64,000 bases of DNA, taken from a virus. Numbering within the stretch: the stretch's first letter is position 1; every line of letters starts with the position of its first letter. The DNA lies in IMG/VR virus record IMGVR_UViG_3300010158_000027, positions 62,001 through 126,000 of that record; one strand, given 5' to 3'. A program made the position numbers and the translations under genes. Positions 27,843 through 36,758 of the stretch are shown one piece after another. A model generated the notes under the pieces. That model did no database searches, was not told the origin of the DNA, and saw only the letters and a list, made by a program, of their open reading frames with translations.

Positions 27843-28589
27843 TTAATATTCGTTATTTATTTTTCTTATAGTTTCTAAATACAGTGTCTTATATTTTTTA
27901 AGATATATCCTGATTTCCTTTGTATTGAGATTTGTCATTTCTCTTATCGCTAAGAGTACGATATTTTTGTTAAATTTATTATTATCGTTACCTATAAAAA
28001 TATTACCGTAGTTTTCAAATAATTCGATCAATGCGTTCCCTAATTTGAATTCATTATCATTTAACTTTGTCCCATCTACGTAGTTTTTTAAGTCCGTTAA
28101 AAAAATGTCTATTATTTTTTGAGCGTCCATTTTTTCAAACTCTATGTAGTATATCATATCAGGACGATTCTCTAAAGTTGCCGAAATGTCTTCGTATGAA
28201 ATTTTTCTATTTGTGTCTTTTTGATCCTTTTGTATTTGACCCATTAAATAGTTCTTACAAATGGTACCGAAATACGAATATGCTTTCTTATTTTTAGCGG
28301 GTTTAAACTTATCTACCTTTGTCATAAGAAATGAATGTGTGTCAGCATGAACATCAACATATTCCATATTTTTTCTGTAGAGTTTATATCTTCGTATGAT
28401 AGATTCTATCATCTTATCTAGCGGCTCTTTAAGAAATTTATTATAAATCTCTTCTTTTTCTTCGTAAGATTCGGCAGTGATATATCTTTTCACTGCCTCC
28501 TCCTCACGAACATCAAAGTAATTGGTTTTGTTTTTTTTTACTTCCTTTTGCGTTTCACTATCTTGAGTATCTTTTACATCTAAAATCAT
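27843..28589 (-). CDS. gp55: late-transcription sigma factor (T4 gp55-like)
   Basis: 248 residues. Residues about 50-125 contain LDKMIESIIRRYKLYRK, HSFLMTKVDKF and KKAYSYFGTICKNYLMGQI, the conserved core of gp55-type sigma factors in T4-like phages, equivalent to a reduced sigma region 2. It would redirect host RNA polymerase to late promoters; in T4 these are TATAAATA boxes. This phage instead shows a recurrent sense-strand TATTTATAnTAAAA box, a reasonable target. The helical C-terminal half is longer than in T4 gp55 (185 residues). It overlaps the preceding gene by 1 nt. Confidence 0.85.
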   Translation of the reverse strand: MILDVKDTQDSETQKEVKKNKTNYFDVREEEAVKRYITAESYEEKEEIYNKFLKEPLDKMIESIIRRYKLYRKNMEYVDVHADTHSFLMTKVDKFKPAKNKKAYSYFGTICKNYLMGQIQKDQKDTNRKISYEDISATLENRPDMIYYIEFEKMDAQKIIDIFLTDLKNYVDGTKLNDNEFKLGNALIELFENYGNIFIGNDNNKFNKNIVLLAIREMTNLNTKEIRIYLKKYKTLYLETIRKINNEY

Positions 28590-29401
28590 TAAACGTTTTG
28601 TAGTTCATATTTTATATTTCTATCAGATGTGAAGAAATGTTCTTTTTTTGCTGACTCTAACCAAAACGTAACCTCGTCATCTGAGATTTTTTCTTCACCA
28701 AATTTATAATTCCAAAAAATAGAACCTTCTCTCATATTGGTGTGTTTGTACCCAATTCTCGGTATTGTCATAATTTTAACAGAATTATATGTCAATCTAA
28801 GTAAGAATTCATATACAAATGTTAATTTGATTGATGGTTTAAATCCTCCGTTATCTTCGTACACTGATTTTTTTATAACTATTCCACTTGATTGGAAATT
28901 TTGGTATGTCAATAAAACGTCATTTGTTAAGTATCCTATCTCACTATTCAAACTAACTGCGAATGTCGCCTCATTAGTGAATCCAGCAAATACTCCTTTA
29001 TCGTCAGTATCAACAACCAAAGGTAGGAACGATTCAACTTCAGGATATGCTTCAATAAATCGATTCACATTTTTAAACCAAATAGATGAATATTCGTCAT
29101 CAAATTCTAAAATTGATACCCACTTACTTTTTGCGTTTTTAACACCAAAATTAACCTGAGTTGCGAAATCTTTATCCCCCGTGTTTTCTACTATGTTAAC
29201 ATCCAACCCTTCGAAATCGTAAGTAGATAAATAGTTTTTAAGTGTCTCCTCACCAGTATGAACAATAACCAACTCATTAATACCTACCGTTTGGTTCTGT
29301 ACCGATTTAATCGATCTCTCAAATAATTCTTCAAATGATCTGTGTTTAGCTGAATCAATCGGTAATATAACCGATACGTCTAATTTTAATTTCTCCTCCA
29401 T
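28589..29401 (-). CDS. glycosyltransferase family 2-like (GT-A fold)
   Basis: 270 residues. N-terminal VSVILPIDSAKHRSFEELFERSIKSVQNQT and NELVIVHTG form the nucleotide-sugar-binding half. The metal-binding acidic motif is SILEFDDEYS near residue 100. A later acceptor region includes GGFKPSIKLTFVYEFLLRL. It would transfer a sugar to an unknown acceptor in the cytoplasm. It is the first of a long leftward series of sugar-transfer genes and is 1 nt from the next. Confidence 0.8.
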   Translation of the reverse strand: MEEKLKLDVSVILPIDSAKHRSFEELFERSIKSVQNQTVGINELVIVHTGEETLKNYLSTYDFEGLDVNIVENTGDKDFATQVNFGVKNAKSKWVSILEFDDEYSSIWFKNVNRFIEAYPEVESFLPLVVDTDDKGVFAGFTNEATFAVSLNSEIGYLTNDVLLTYQNFQSSGIVIKKSVYEDNGGFKPSIKLTFVYEFLLRLTYNSVKIMTIPRIGYKHTNMREGSIFWNYKFGEEKISDDEVTFWLESAKKEHFFTSDRNIKYELQNV

Positions 29402-29402
29402 A

Positions 29403-30467
29403 TTAGTTTTCTTCTGTTATTTTTAGTTTATCTAGTTGTTCTGAGAATAATTTATGTCTTATTTCAAAATACTCCCCAAATGTTAATAGTACTTCATCTT
29501 TAAATTTTTCCTCGTCTCTATATTTTGAAGATGTAGTTTCCATTTCAACATATAAATCATCATTTATGTTATCCTCTAACCAGTTTTGAGTAAAATTCGC
29601 AACCACATCAACGATATCATTTATTTCTTGAGTCCATACACCGTTAGTGTCGCTCATCCATTCAGGTCTTAGTGCTGGTATTTTACCAATTACTGGTGTA
29701 CCGCACGACATTGACTCTAATGGGAAAGTACCGAATCCTGATTCATAATCAACCCAAACTGAAAGATATGTTTCTTTTAAAAATTTAGCAAAATCATCTT
29801 GTTTAATCCCTCTCATATCTCTAAAAGTAATCCATCTATATTGTGGGTATTTTAAGTAAAAAGTTTTAATAATTTTTGCAGTATCTCTCGGTTCTCTAGT
29901 GTGGATAGAAATGATAGGTTTAGATGGTTTCTCTTTTTTACTAAACACACTTGGTAATGTTGGTTGGATAATGTCCAAACTAACCCCTTTCATTACATCA
30001 GAAATGTATTTTTTCTGAGGTTCTGACGTTGTTATACATTTTAAGAACCCATATTGTGACCAAGATAATCCAGGAGGTAACGTTTCTAACATGTGATCAT
30101 ATGCTTGACATAAAACAATTTTACCACAAGGGAAGTTTTTAATCTGATCCATAACGTGACCGTAAACTTCTGGAATTACAATTAAATCTTCTGGTGAGAT
30201 TGCTAAATTTTGTCCTTCGATTGATTGGTGGGGTAAATCCATATATGTCTCATCTAACCAATCAGACACTCCTTTGTAATCATTACTCTCATGAATAATA
30301 ATCGGATTGTATCCATTATTTTTTAGTTTTAATGCGATATCATAGATGTATCTAACACCAGCCTTTGGGTTACCTTTAGTGTCCTGCACCAAGAAATAAA
30401 CCCTAGCGTTTTTATCCTCTAAGTTTTTTAGGGACTGCTCAATCTTTTCAATTTTTTCTAATTCCAT
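29403..30467 (-). CDS. GT-B glycosyltransferase (family 4-like)
   Basis: 354 residues. The N-terminal half has KAGVRYIYDIALKLKNNGY, the usual acceptor-side Rossmann start. The C-terminal half has PIISIHTREPRD, and SGFGTFPLESMSCGTPVIG (about 243-261), which is the EX7E-type donor-binding motif of GT4 enzymes. Part of the leftward glycosyltransferase run. The acceptor cannot be told from sequence. Confidence 0.85.
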   Translation of the reverse strand: MELEKIEKIEQSLKNLEDKNARVYFLVQDTKGNPKAGVRYIYDIALKLKNNGYNPIIIHESNDYKGVSDWLDETYMDLPHQSIEGQNLAISPEDLIVIPEVYGHVMDQIKNFPCGKIVLCQAYDHMLETLPPGLSWSQYGFLKCITTSEPQKKYISDVMKGVSLDIIQPTLPSVFSKKEKPSKPIISIHTREPRDTAKIIKTFYLKYPQYRWITFRDMRGIKQDDFAKFLKETYLSVWVDYESGFGTFPLESMSCGTPVIGKIPALRPEWMSDTNGVWTQEINDIVDVVANFTQNWLEDNINDDLYVEMETTSSKYRDEEKFKDEVLLTFGEYFEIRHKLFSEQLDKLKITEEN

Positions 30468-30470
30468 TTT

Positions 30471-30755
30471 TTAAAGTGTTTTTAATATGTTGTTTATTAA
30501 TAGTGTATTGAATGCAATTTTAAAAGGTATTGTTAAATTCTTCGATGCGTGCATACCCAAACCTTCATCGAGTTCCTCCCTTTCAGTTAAAATCACCTCA
30601 ACTAATGTTTTAAATGATTCGTATCTTGTTACACTTATTTGTTGATCACCCGGTTCGGGAGTTCCCGAAAACGGTAATATTGATTTTTCGTAACTAACCT
30701 GTCTTTCAAGTTCATTTATGTCCAAATAGTAATTCTCGCCTAAAAATTTTAACAT
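30471..30755 (-). CDS. hypothetical protein
   Basis: 94 residues with no recognised domain: an acidic N-terminal half and a helical C-terminus ending FNTLLINNILKTL. It overlaps the upstream gene by 7 nt and is 3 nt from the glycosyltransferase downstream, so it belongs to the same operon. Confidence 0.65.
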   Translation of the reverse strand: MLKFLGENYYLDINELERQVSYEKSILPFSGTPEPGDQQISVTRYESFKTLVEVILTEREELDEGLGMHASKNLTIPFKIAFNTLLINNILKTL

Positions 30756-31399
30756 ACGTTTAATTTTTGTAATACTTCGTCAAACTCTTCTAATGTATCA
30801 ATTACATAATCACAGTCAACATTTTTATTATATATTGTCGTATATTTCACAACAATTTTATCGTTTGGTTTATTTAATAGTAAGCTAGGGTTTGATGTAA
30901 GTAAAATGTCAATTTCATTCCACATTGAATTAATTGTAGAATTTGAGTAAAATTTTACCTTTTCTAACTGACATCCGAATTTTGATAGGAAAAAAAGTGA
31001 TGCGGGTTTTGATTTACCCATTTCATCTGATACGATTAAGAGTTCATTATTATCCCTATATTTTGTATATATTTCGTTAAGTTGATTAAAGGTGAAGGTT
31101 TCTGTTGATCCCGCATGTCCAAATAATTCCATGGCAAAATCCTCATACATAAAAGAGTATAATTCGTTGTCATCAATAAATTTAAAATGTTCCATTAAGT
31201 TAAGTGACGTAACATCACTTAAAATTTTATATTCGATTTGTTCGGGGGTTGGTATTGCCTCAGTATTACCCGATAAGTCGAGTTCAAAAGTTTTACCATC
31301 AAATTCTGACTCTTCAATCTTGTGTTTTTCATACACTTGCGTGAACTTACTAATGGTGTCTCGTAACACTCCATTAATTTCAATCCCTATTCTCTTCAT
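30749..31399 (-). CDS. HAD-like protein with altered catalytic motif
   Basis: 216 residues. The first strand reads MKRIGIEINGVLRDT, in the position of HAD motif I (DxDGT/V), but the two Asp residues are replaced by Glu and Asn. A possible motif III Lys lies in GKSKPASLFFL and a motif IV-like DILLTSNPSLL follows. The fold is probably HAD-like, as in phage nucleotidase-type proteins, but the missing nucleophile Asp argues against ordinary phosphatase activity. It overlaps PhoH by 20 nt. Confidence 0.6.
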   Translation of the reverse strand: MKRIGIEINGVLRDTISKFTQVYEKHKIEESEFDGKTFELDLSGNTEAIPTPEQIEYKILSDVTSLNLMEHFKFIDDNELYSFMYEDFAMELFGHAGSTETFTFNQLNEIYTKYRDNNELLIVSDEMGKSKPASLFFLSKFGCQLEKVKFYSNSTINSMWNEIDILLTSNPSLLLNKPNDKIVVKYTTIYNKNVDCDYVIDTLEEFDEVLQKLNVC

Positions 31400-32117
31400 A
31401 TTTTTTTAAGATTTTACTAATTAGGGGGTTTCTCACAATATCATCATCACCAAACTCAAACACACCGACATCGTGAACGTCTTTAAACTTTTGTGTTGCG
31501 TCGTATAATCCTGACTGTCTTTTATCTTTATATCTATCCGTTTGTTCGATGTCACCCGATATGAAAAATTTACTATTGAATCCGATTCTTGTTAGTAATA
31601 GTTTCATCTGGTTTGGACTCGAGTTTTGGGATTCCTCAAAAATTAAAATTGTATTGTCAATATTCATTCCTCTCATGTAGGCCAAAGCGAATACTTCAAT
31701 AATTTCACCTTCTTTTAGTTTTTCTCTTGCGTCTTTACCGATAATCTTATTAAGTAGGTAGTACGATGGAAAAATGTATGGATCTAATTTTTCTTCCAAA
31801 TTACCAGGTAGCGAACCTAATTTTTCTTCCGCCTCAACTGCCGGTCTAACAATAACCAACTTTTCGTAATGGTTGGTTGTATCCATTAATAAATCCACGG
31901 CTGCTTTCATTGCTATGTACGATTTACCGACACCTGCAGGTCCTGAACAGATAGTAATTTGGTTATTTTTTAATAAATTATAATACTCTTCTTGGTTCGT
32001 AGTTAAGAATTTGTTTTTTTGTTTTTTCTTAATGATTGAATTAATGAAGTCCTTTTTTGAGAATGGTTTAGATTCTGGTTCGTCATTTTGGGGTTGAATT
32101 GGTTTTCTTCTCGTCAT
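31380..32117 (-). CDS. phoH: PhoH-like ATPase
   Basis: 245 residues. Walker A is GPAGVGKS (59-66), Walker B lies in NTILIFEESQNSS near residue 155, and the family segments KLVIVRPAVEAEEKLGSLPG and YKDKRQSGLYDA are present. PhoH proteins are common in T4-like phages; the biochemical role is unclear (RNA helicase or nucleotide metabolism proposals exist). The first 40 residues are a basic, probably disordered extension. Confidence 0.93.
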   Translation of the reverse strand: MTRRKPIQPQNDEPESKPFSKKDFINSIIKKKQKNKFLTTNQEEYYNLLKNNQITICSGPAGVGKSYIAMKAAVDLLMDTTNHYEKLVIVRPAVEAEEKLGSLPGNLEEKLDPYIFPSYYLLNKIIGKDAREKLKEGEIIEVFALAYMRGMNIDNTILIFEESQNSSPNQMKLLLTRIGFNSKFFISGDIEQTDRYKDKRQSGLYDATQKFKDVHDVGVFEFGDDDIVRNPLISKILKKYEENRD

Positions 32118-32118
32118 A

Positions 32119-32216
32119 TTATTTTTTTAAAAAGATATGGTTTTTTTCAAAATATTCAATAGTTTTTTTAATACCATCGTAGCGTGTGGCAAATTTAAAG
32201 TTAGGTAAATAACGTT
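32119..32216 (-). pseudogene. C-terminal remnant of an SDR-type nucleotide-sugar epimerase
   Basis: Between PhoH and the sugar isomerase-like gene the minus strand carries a start-less frame of 33 residues ending at TAA 32119-32121: YLPNFKFATRYDGIKKTIEYFEKNH in outline. The G-I-x-x-T-I-x-Y-F pattern is the usual C-terminal end of NAD-dependent epimerases/dehydratases. It has no Met and is cut by a stop at 32221-32223. It looks like the tail of an older gene whose front was replaced by the AT-rich sugar cassette. Confidence 0.6.
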
Positions 32217-32981
32217 TTATTTATAAATTTCATAAAATTTATTAACAGAATTCAAAATATTTTCACATTTAATAACTTCATAAGTTATTATTTTATTGTA
32301 GTTTAACTTTTTAATATGATTAGAAAATTTAATATGAAAATCAAAATTTTTAATCATATCTAATTTATTTTCAGATATATGAATATGGTTAATATGTGAG
32401 TAATATTTTTCAAAATCAATTATTGGGTCAGAATTTTCTAAAATAATATTATGAGTATCAATCATAGTTTTTACATTATTTAGATTATTTTTAGTGATGA
32501 ATTCAACAATTTCAGATATTGTAAAAAAATATTCGCCTCCATATATTTTTGAATTTGGTTCTATTGAAATTTGTATTCCCGTTCCTTCCAAAATATGGTC
32601 TAATTCTTTAAAGGCTTTAGACAGATATTCTTCCCATCCTTCATATTTTTTTCTAAGTCCTGGCGACCCAAAAACTAAAATTTTTGAGGTCAATAATTTA
32701 GAAATTTTTATTAATCTTTTAAAGTGATTAATAAAAATATCATCATCCTTTATACCGTCACATTTGACACCGTAGAATAATGACTGTAATGATTGTATTG
32801 TAATATCTTTAGAGTTTAATATTTTCTTATATTTAATTATCTCATCATCAGATAAGTTTTCCCAAGAAGTTAGTTTTGTTAATACCCCTTCAATATTAAA
32901 AATACCTATTTTTTTTATTTCATCGAATATTATTTCAGATTCTTCATTATCCCACGCAAAATTACTTAATGACAAGTTCAT
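32217..32981 (-). CDS. sugar phosphate isomerase/epimerase-like TIM-barrel protein
   Basis: 254 residues of the xylose-isomerase-like TIM-barrel type. Metal-ligand positions are suggested by QISIEPNSKIYGGEYFF (Glu), VKTMIDTHNI (Asp, His), HINHIHISE (His) and IITYEVIK (Glu). Such enzymes isomerise or epimerise keto sugars or related polyols. It is encoded with an SDR and an FAD oxidoreductase, so it probably helps make a specialised sugar. The gene is much more AT-rich than those left of 32.1 kb. It overlaps the SDR gene by 20 nt. Confidence 0.75.
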   Translation of the reverse strand: MNLSLSNFAWDNEESEIIFDEIKKIGIFNIEGVLTKLTSWENLSDDEIIKYKKILNSKDITIQSLQSLFYGVKCDGIKDDDIFINHFKRLIKISKLLTSKILVFGSPGLRKKYEGWEEYLSKAFKELDHILEGTGIQISIEPNSKIYGGEYFFTISEIVEFITKNNLNNVKTMIDTHNIILENSDPIIDFEKYYSHINHIHISENKLDMIKNFDFHIKFSNHIKKLNYNKIITYEVIKCENILNSVNKFYEIYK

Positions 32982-33729
32982 TTATTAATTCTTTAATTTC
33001 TGTTAATATAATTTCTTTCGTGTAAGAATAATCATTTTTTGAGAATTTTGTAGTGAAATCATAAACGATTTTATTTTCCGAAAAACTAACTTTATCCGTT
33101 AAAGACGGAAATAACTTTATTATTTCGGATGAATGTATAGGTTCAGGAAATAAATTAAAAATTGTATTATTAGGGTATAATTTTGAATACTCTATAATAT
33201 CATTAGATAACTTATTTAAGTTATACCATTGATACGTAGAATTAGAATTTATTAGTTCAATATTATTACTGTTAATCAAATCAAATAATATATTTTTTTT
33301 TATTTTATTATTAAAAAGGGATGGTAAACGAAAAATTTTTAAATCGTCAGTTTTTATAAACTCCTTAATTAAAACCTCAAATAGATATCTATTATTTCCA
33401 TAACTTAAATCCCGTATTATTGGTGTTGTGTCCTCATTTGATTTTAATTGAGCATTACTATACACATCAATAGTTGATATTAGAATAACTTTAGAAAATT
33501 TCTTATCTTTAATTAAATTAATAATATTTAACATATTTTCAAAATCCCCTGTTGGGTTTTTATTAACTAACCATTTAGTGGCGGGTAAGCAAGTTAAGTA
33601 TAGTTCCGAACCGTCTTCCACAATTTTTGGGAAATCTATTAAATTAGAACTATTAAATGTTAAATCAAAATTAATTGTTTCACACAAAGTTGTTCCCACT
33701 AAACCGGTATTACCTATTATTATTTTCAT
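32962..33729 (-). CDS. SDR-family nucleotide-sugar epimerase/dehydratase-like protein
   Basis: 255 residues with an N-terminal Rossmann start IIIGNTGLVGTTL (GxxGxxG variant). VILISTIDVYSN corresponds to the catalytic Ser strand and YGNNRYLFEVLIKEF to the YxxxK region. The protein is shorter than typical UDP-sugar epimerases (about 310-340). It overlaps genes on both sides. It likely modifies a sugar or sugar nucleotide used by neighbouring transferases. Extremely AT-rich: in 33241-33300 only 7 of 60 bases are G or C. Confidence 0.75.
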   Translation of the reverse strand: MKIIIGNTGLVGTTLCETINFDLTFNSSNLIDFPKIVEDGSELYLTCLPATKWLVNKNPTGDFENMLNIINLIKDKKFSKVILISTIDVYSNAQLKSNEDTTPIIRDLSYGNNRYLFEVLIKEFIKTDDLKIFRLPSLFNNKIKKNILFDLINSNNIELINSNSTYQWYNLNKLSNDIIEYSKLYPNNTIFNLFPEPIHSSEIIKLFPSLTDKVSFSENKIVYDFTTKFSKNDYSYTKEIILTEIKELINELVIK

Positions 33730-34721
33730 TAAATTAAAAATTGTATTTTTTGTTTTATGTAATCCTCAATCAAATAAATACCCTGTATTTTACCCGTAAA
33801 ACAATTAATTAAATTACCATTCTCACTAATGATGGGTGACCTATTGTCAGATAAATCATCGATTTTTGATTTTGTTGATAAAAAATATGTGTTAAATCTA
33901 AAATCATTTGTAAAATTATTATAATACTTTGTAATTCTATCCTCAATTAAAACTTGTTTTTTCTTAACAATAGTGGTGTCAAAATTTTCAATAAAAGTAT
34001 TTAATTTTTTTACCGAATTAAATTTTTTTATAGGGGTATGTTCGACATCAGTAACAGTATAATCATTATTTTTATAAGGGTAAATCGAGAACAGTTTACC
34101 GTCTACTAAAGTTAACGCATCAAAGTTAGTTGAATTTATTTTTTCGTAAATTAATGTTAGGGTTAATTCGTAAAATGATCTATCTTTATCATTATATCTT
34201 ATATGATTATTAGTACAATTTATGACTAAATCATATTCTTTTTGAAGTTTTTTAATTTTTGTTTTGTCAATATTTTTATTAATTAATAAATGGTGTAATT
34301 CTTTATTAAAGAATAAATTAGCTTTCTTAAAATCAATAAACCTTTCTTTAGTATTAACACAACCTTCAATTCTGTTTAAATCCGTAATTATGGTTTCAAT
34401 CTCATATTTATGAAAAATCTCTTGGAATGTTCCATAATCAATTGTTGAATCGTTAATAGGGATACAATATAAATTTTTTTTAAGTTCTTTAGTTAGAAAT
34501 GAATAATCTTCCATAAACCTATCAAAAGTCGTTAGACATAAATTTCTAGTTTTTAGGTTTCTTGAGTAATGAAACCCAAGATGTAATCTATTTTGATTAT
34601 TATACGAAGTTTCCTTAAATAATTCAATGTTCTTATCGTATATGGTAATGTTATGTGAATCTTTTAATTTATGAGATAAATGGCACCCCACCCATCCACC
34701 ACCAATTATTGCGATATTCAT
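33729..34721 (-). CDS. FAD-dependent oxidoreductase
   Basis: 330 residues. The N-terminal dinucleotide-binding motif is IAIIGGGWVGCHLSHKL (GxGxxG) ending in the acidic ITIYDK. A second FAD-contact segment NRLHLGFHYSRN follows; the C-terminal NCFTGKIQGIYLIEDYI closes the FAD domain. Resembles D-amino-acid-oxidase-type or UDP-galactopyranose-mutase-type flavoproteins in layout, but the substrate cannot be named. Within the sugar cassette, a role in making an unusual sugar is plausible. It abuts the SDR gene at 1 nt overlap. Confidence 0.8.
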   Translation of the reverse strand: MNIAIIGGGWVGCHLSHKLKDSHNITIYDKNIELFKETSYNNQNRLHLGFHYSRNLKTRNLCLTTFDRFMEDYSFLTKELKKNLYCIPINDSTIDYGTFQEIFHKYEIETIITDLNRIEGCVNTKERFIDFKKANLFFNKELHHLLINKNIDKTKIKKLQKEYDLVINCTNNHIRYNDKDRSFYELTLTLIYEKINSTNFDALTLVDGKLFSIYPYKNNDYTVTDVEHTPIKKFNSVKKLNTFIENFDTTIVKKKQVLIEDRITKYYNNFTNDFRFNTYFLSTKSKIDDLSDNRSPIISENGNLINCFTGKIQGIYLIEDYIKQKIQFLI

Positions 34722-34726
34722 AGTTA

Positions 34727-35428
34727 TTAGTATTTTATTGTTTTATAATTATCCATATCTATTGGTGTATGATTTCTAAAATGATAAATTCTAAATAGAC
34801 TATCGTCAATAGTAACTTCATTACCGTAATTAATTTGTTGATAGTCAATATGTGGTACCTTAAATTCGGTTGAAACAATGTTGTCATTTTTCATAAAATG
34901 ATGAGCATCGACACAACTAATAAAGTTTTTAGGTTTAATTATTGATTTACCTCTATATTTGTATTCGGAATTATATCTCTGTTCATCAGTCCAAACAAGG
35001 TTTGATTGTCCTAAAATTAATTTAGATTCATCGAACCCACCCTTAAAGTCCCAAGAATTAATATATAGACATTCACTATTTAGTGATTCTAAAAATACCT
35101 TAAAGTTATTATCTTTTTGCGGAAAAATAAATTCATCTACCTCAATAAAGCAAATCCAATCTAATTCAGAATAATTTTTTAAAGTAAAATCATACATCTT
35201 ATGGCTACGTTTAATCCATGAATTGACTATGTGGGTAGGTTCTACTTCTGAAGTTAAATAAATTTCGATATCAATATTTTTAATAATGGATAATATTAAG
35301 TGTGAATCATCAGTACAGTCGTCTAAAAAAATGATGAATTTATTAATGCCTAAATTATTATGATATGTAACCCATTCAACTAATCGACTACCTTGATTTT
35401 TAGTCATTGTGGCTAAACCTATATTCAT
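34727..35428 (-). CDS. glycosyltransferase (GT2/GT92-like)
   Basis: 233 residues. The N-terminus IGLATMTKNQGSRLVEWVTYHNNLGINKFIIF and FLDDCTDDS is typical of GT92-like/Glyco_tranf_2_4 enzymes. The metal-binding motif ICFIEVDEFIFP lies near residue 95. It ends LFRIYHFRN, usual for this group. The acceptor is unknown. Confidence 0.8.
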   Translation of the reverse strand: MNIGLATMTKNQGSRLVEWVTYHNNLGINKFIIFLDDCTDDSHLILSIIKNIDIEIYLTSEVEPTHIVNSWIKRSHKMYDFTLKNYSELDWICFIEVDEFIFPQKDNNFKVFLESLNSECLYINSWDFKGGFDESKLILGQSNLVWTDEQRYNSEYKYRGKSIIKPKNFISCVDAHHFMKNDNIVSTEFKVPHIDYQQINYGNEVTIDDSLFRIYHFRNHTPIDMDNYKTIKY

Positions 35429-35429
35429 A

Positions 35430-36119
35430 TTACTTATCTGTTAAATATTTATACACTAAATTAGAATATGTAATATCTAAATCATTTACTCTAACTTTGA
35501 TTCTTATATGTGTATTATTATTTATGTCTTCATTTGTGAAATTAGAGTTTTCATTAACAATATCAAATCTATTAATATTACCATAATTAGGTTGGATACC
35601 GTTTAATTTATTCAATACAAAACCAATAAAAATATCATCCGTCCAAGTTTCATTTAAGATATCTTTATTATCTAAAATTAGGTTAACTGATTTTGTATTT
35701 AATAAAATTCCAGCACCAGAACAAAAATAATAATCTTGATAATTCCCTACTAATCCATCGTAAACATATTTCCTATCTTTTGATATTTGTGAACAATACT
35801 CATAAAATTTATCAAAATTCATAATAGTTGAAAGATTAGTTTTAAATACTAAATCAAAATTATTTTGACTAAAATATTCAAGACCACTAATTACTTTTAA
35901 TAATAAAGCATACCAATAATCTTCAACACACTTAGTAATTAAATTATTACCTTGGATTTGATACTCTTCAGATATTTCATTATCTGAGTATAGAAATTTA
36001 AACTCAACATTAAACTTAGAAGTGTTTATATTTGAGATTTGATCATCCCAAATTCTCTTAAAGTTAGTAAAACATTCATCTTTAGTTTTATGAGACATTA
36101 TTAAAATTAATATTTTCAT
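35430..36119 (-). CDS. putative glycosyltransferase (fringe/galactosyltransferase-like)
   Basis: 229 residues. The order KILILIMSHKTKDEC, then FDLVFKTNLSTIMNFDKFYEYC, then YFCSGAGILLNTKSVNLI, then TWTDDIFIGFVLNKLN resembles beta-3-type glycosyltransferases, where DLVFK-N corresponds to the DxD strand and WTDDIFIG to the E/D-D-V catalytic segment. The first acidic motif is altered (KTN). AT-rich member of the cassette. Assignment is moderate. Confidence 0.6.
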   Translation of the reverse strand: MKILILIMSHKTKDECFTNFKRIWDDQISNINTSKFNVEFKFLYSDNEISEEYQIQGNNLITKCVEDYWYALLLKVISGLEYFSQNNFDLVFKTNLSTIMNFDKFYEYCSQISKDRKYVYDGLVGNYQDYYFCSGAGILLNTKSVNLILDNKDILNETWTDDIFIGFVLNKLNGIQPNYGNINRFDIVNENSNFTNEDINNNTHIRIKVRVNDLDITYSNLVYKYLTDK

Positions 36120-36122
36120 ATT

Positions 36123-36758
36123 TTATTTCAAATAATTATTTAGAACCCATATACTATCAGATTGTAAAGTCCCATCTGAGCAATATTGAAAATATATTTG
36201 AGTATAATTATGTTCAATTAAGAATTTAGCGACATCATCATAAAGTTTTTGACCTTCCCAAACTTCACGATGTTCACACTCTAAATGGAACGATTTGATT
36301 TTATTTAACTCATTCCCAAAACTACTTAAAACTTCAATAGTTAAACCCTCAACATCCACTTTACAGATATCAACGTCTTTGTTTATGTTACTTAATAATT
36401 GTTTACCTGTTATAGTTTTTACTTTAATTATATTTGTTTTTGATTCATACCAATCATCATTACGGTTAATTAATGAGCTAGTCCCAACGTCATTAGGGTC
36501 GGAACTAATAACTTGGTAAAAATCATGTTCAGTTTCCACATTAAAAATCGCATTTGGAATAATATTAAAATTAGGGTAGGACTTTTCTATAACCTTAATT
36601 TGGTTTGGGTTAGGCTCTACAACCCAAACATTTTCATTATTAAGTTGAAAATAGTTCATCAACTCGTTAGCATCATTACCATCCCTAGACCCTATTTCTA
36701 AAATTATTTGGGCAGATATTTTAGTTTTTTCAATAATATTATTGTAATAATTTTTCAT
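36123..36758 (-). CDS. FkbM-family methyltransferase
   Basis: 211 residues. SAM-binding motif I is QIILEIGSRDGNDA; VWVVEPNPNQIKVIE corresponds to motif II; VDICKVDVEGLTIEVLSSF is the FkbM signature (K-D-V-E-G). FkbM enzymes O-methylate sugars or polyketide parts. Here it probably caps or modifies a glycan built by the neighbouring transferases. Confidence 0.88.
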   Translation of the reverse strand: MKNYYNNIIEKTKISAQIILEIGSRDGNDANELMNYFQLNNENVWVVEPNPNQIKVIEKSYPNFNIIPNAIFNVETEHDFYQVISSDPNDVGTSSLINRNDDWYESKTNIIKVKTITGKQLLSNINKDVDICKVDVEGLTIEVLSSFGNELNKIKSFHLECEHREVWEGQKLYDDVAKFLIEHNYTQIYFQYCSDGTLQSDSIWVLNNYLK

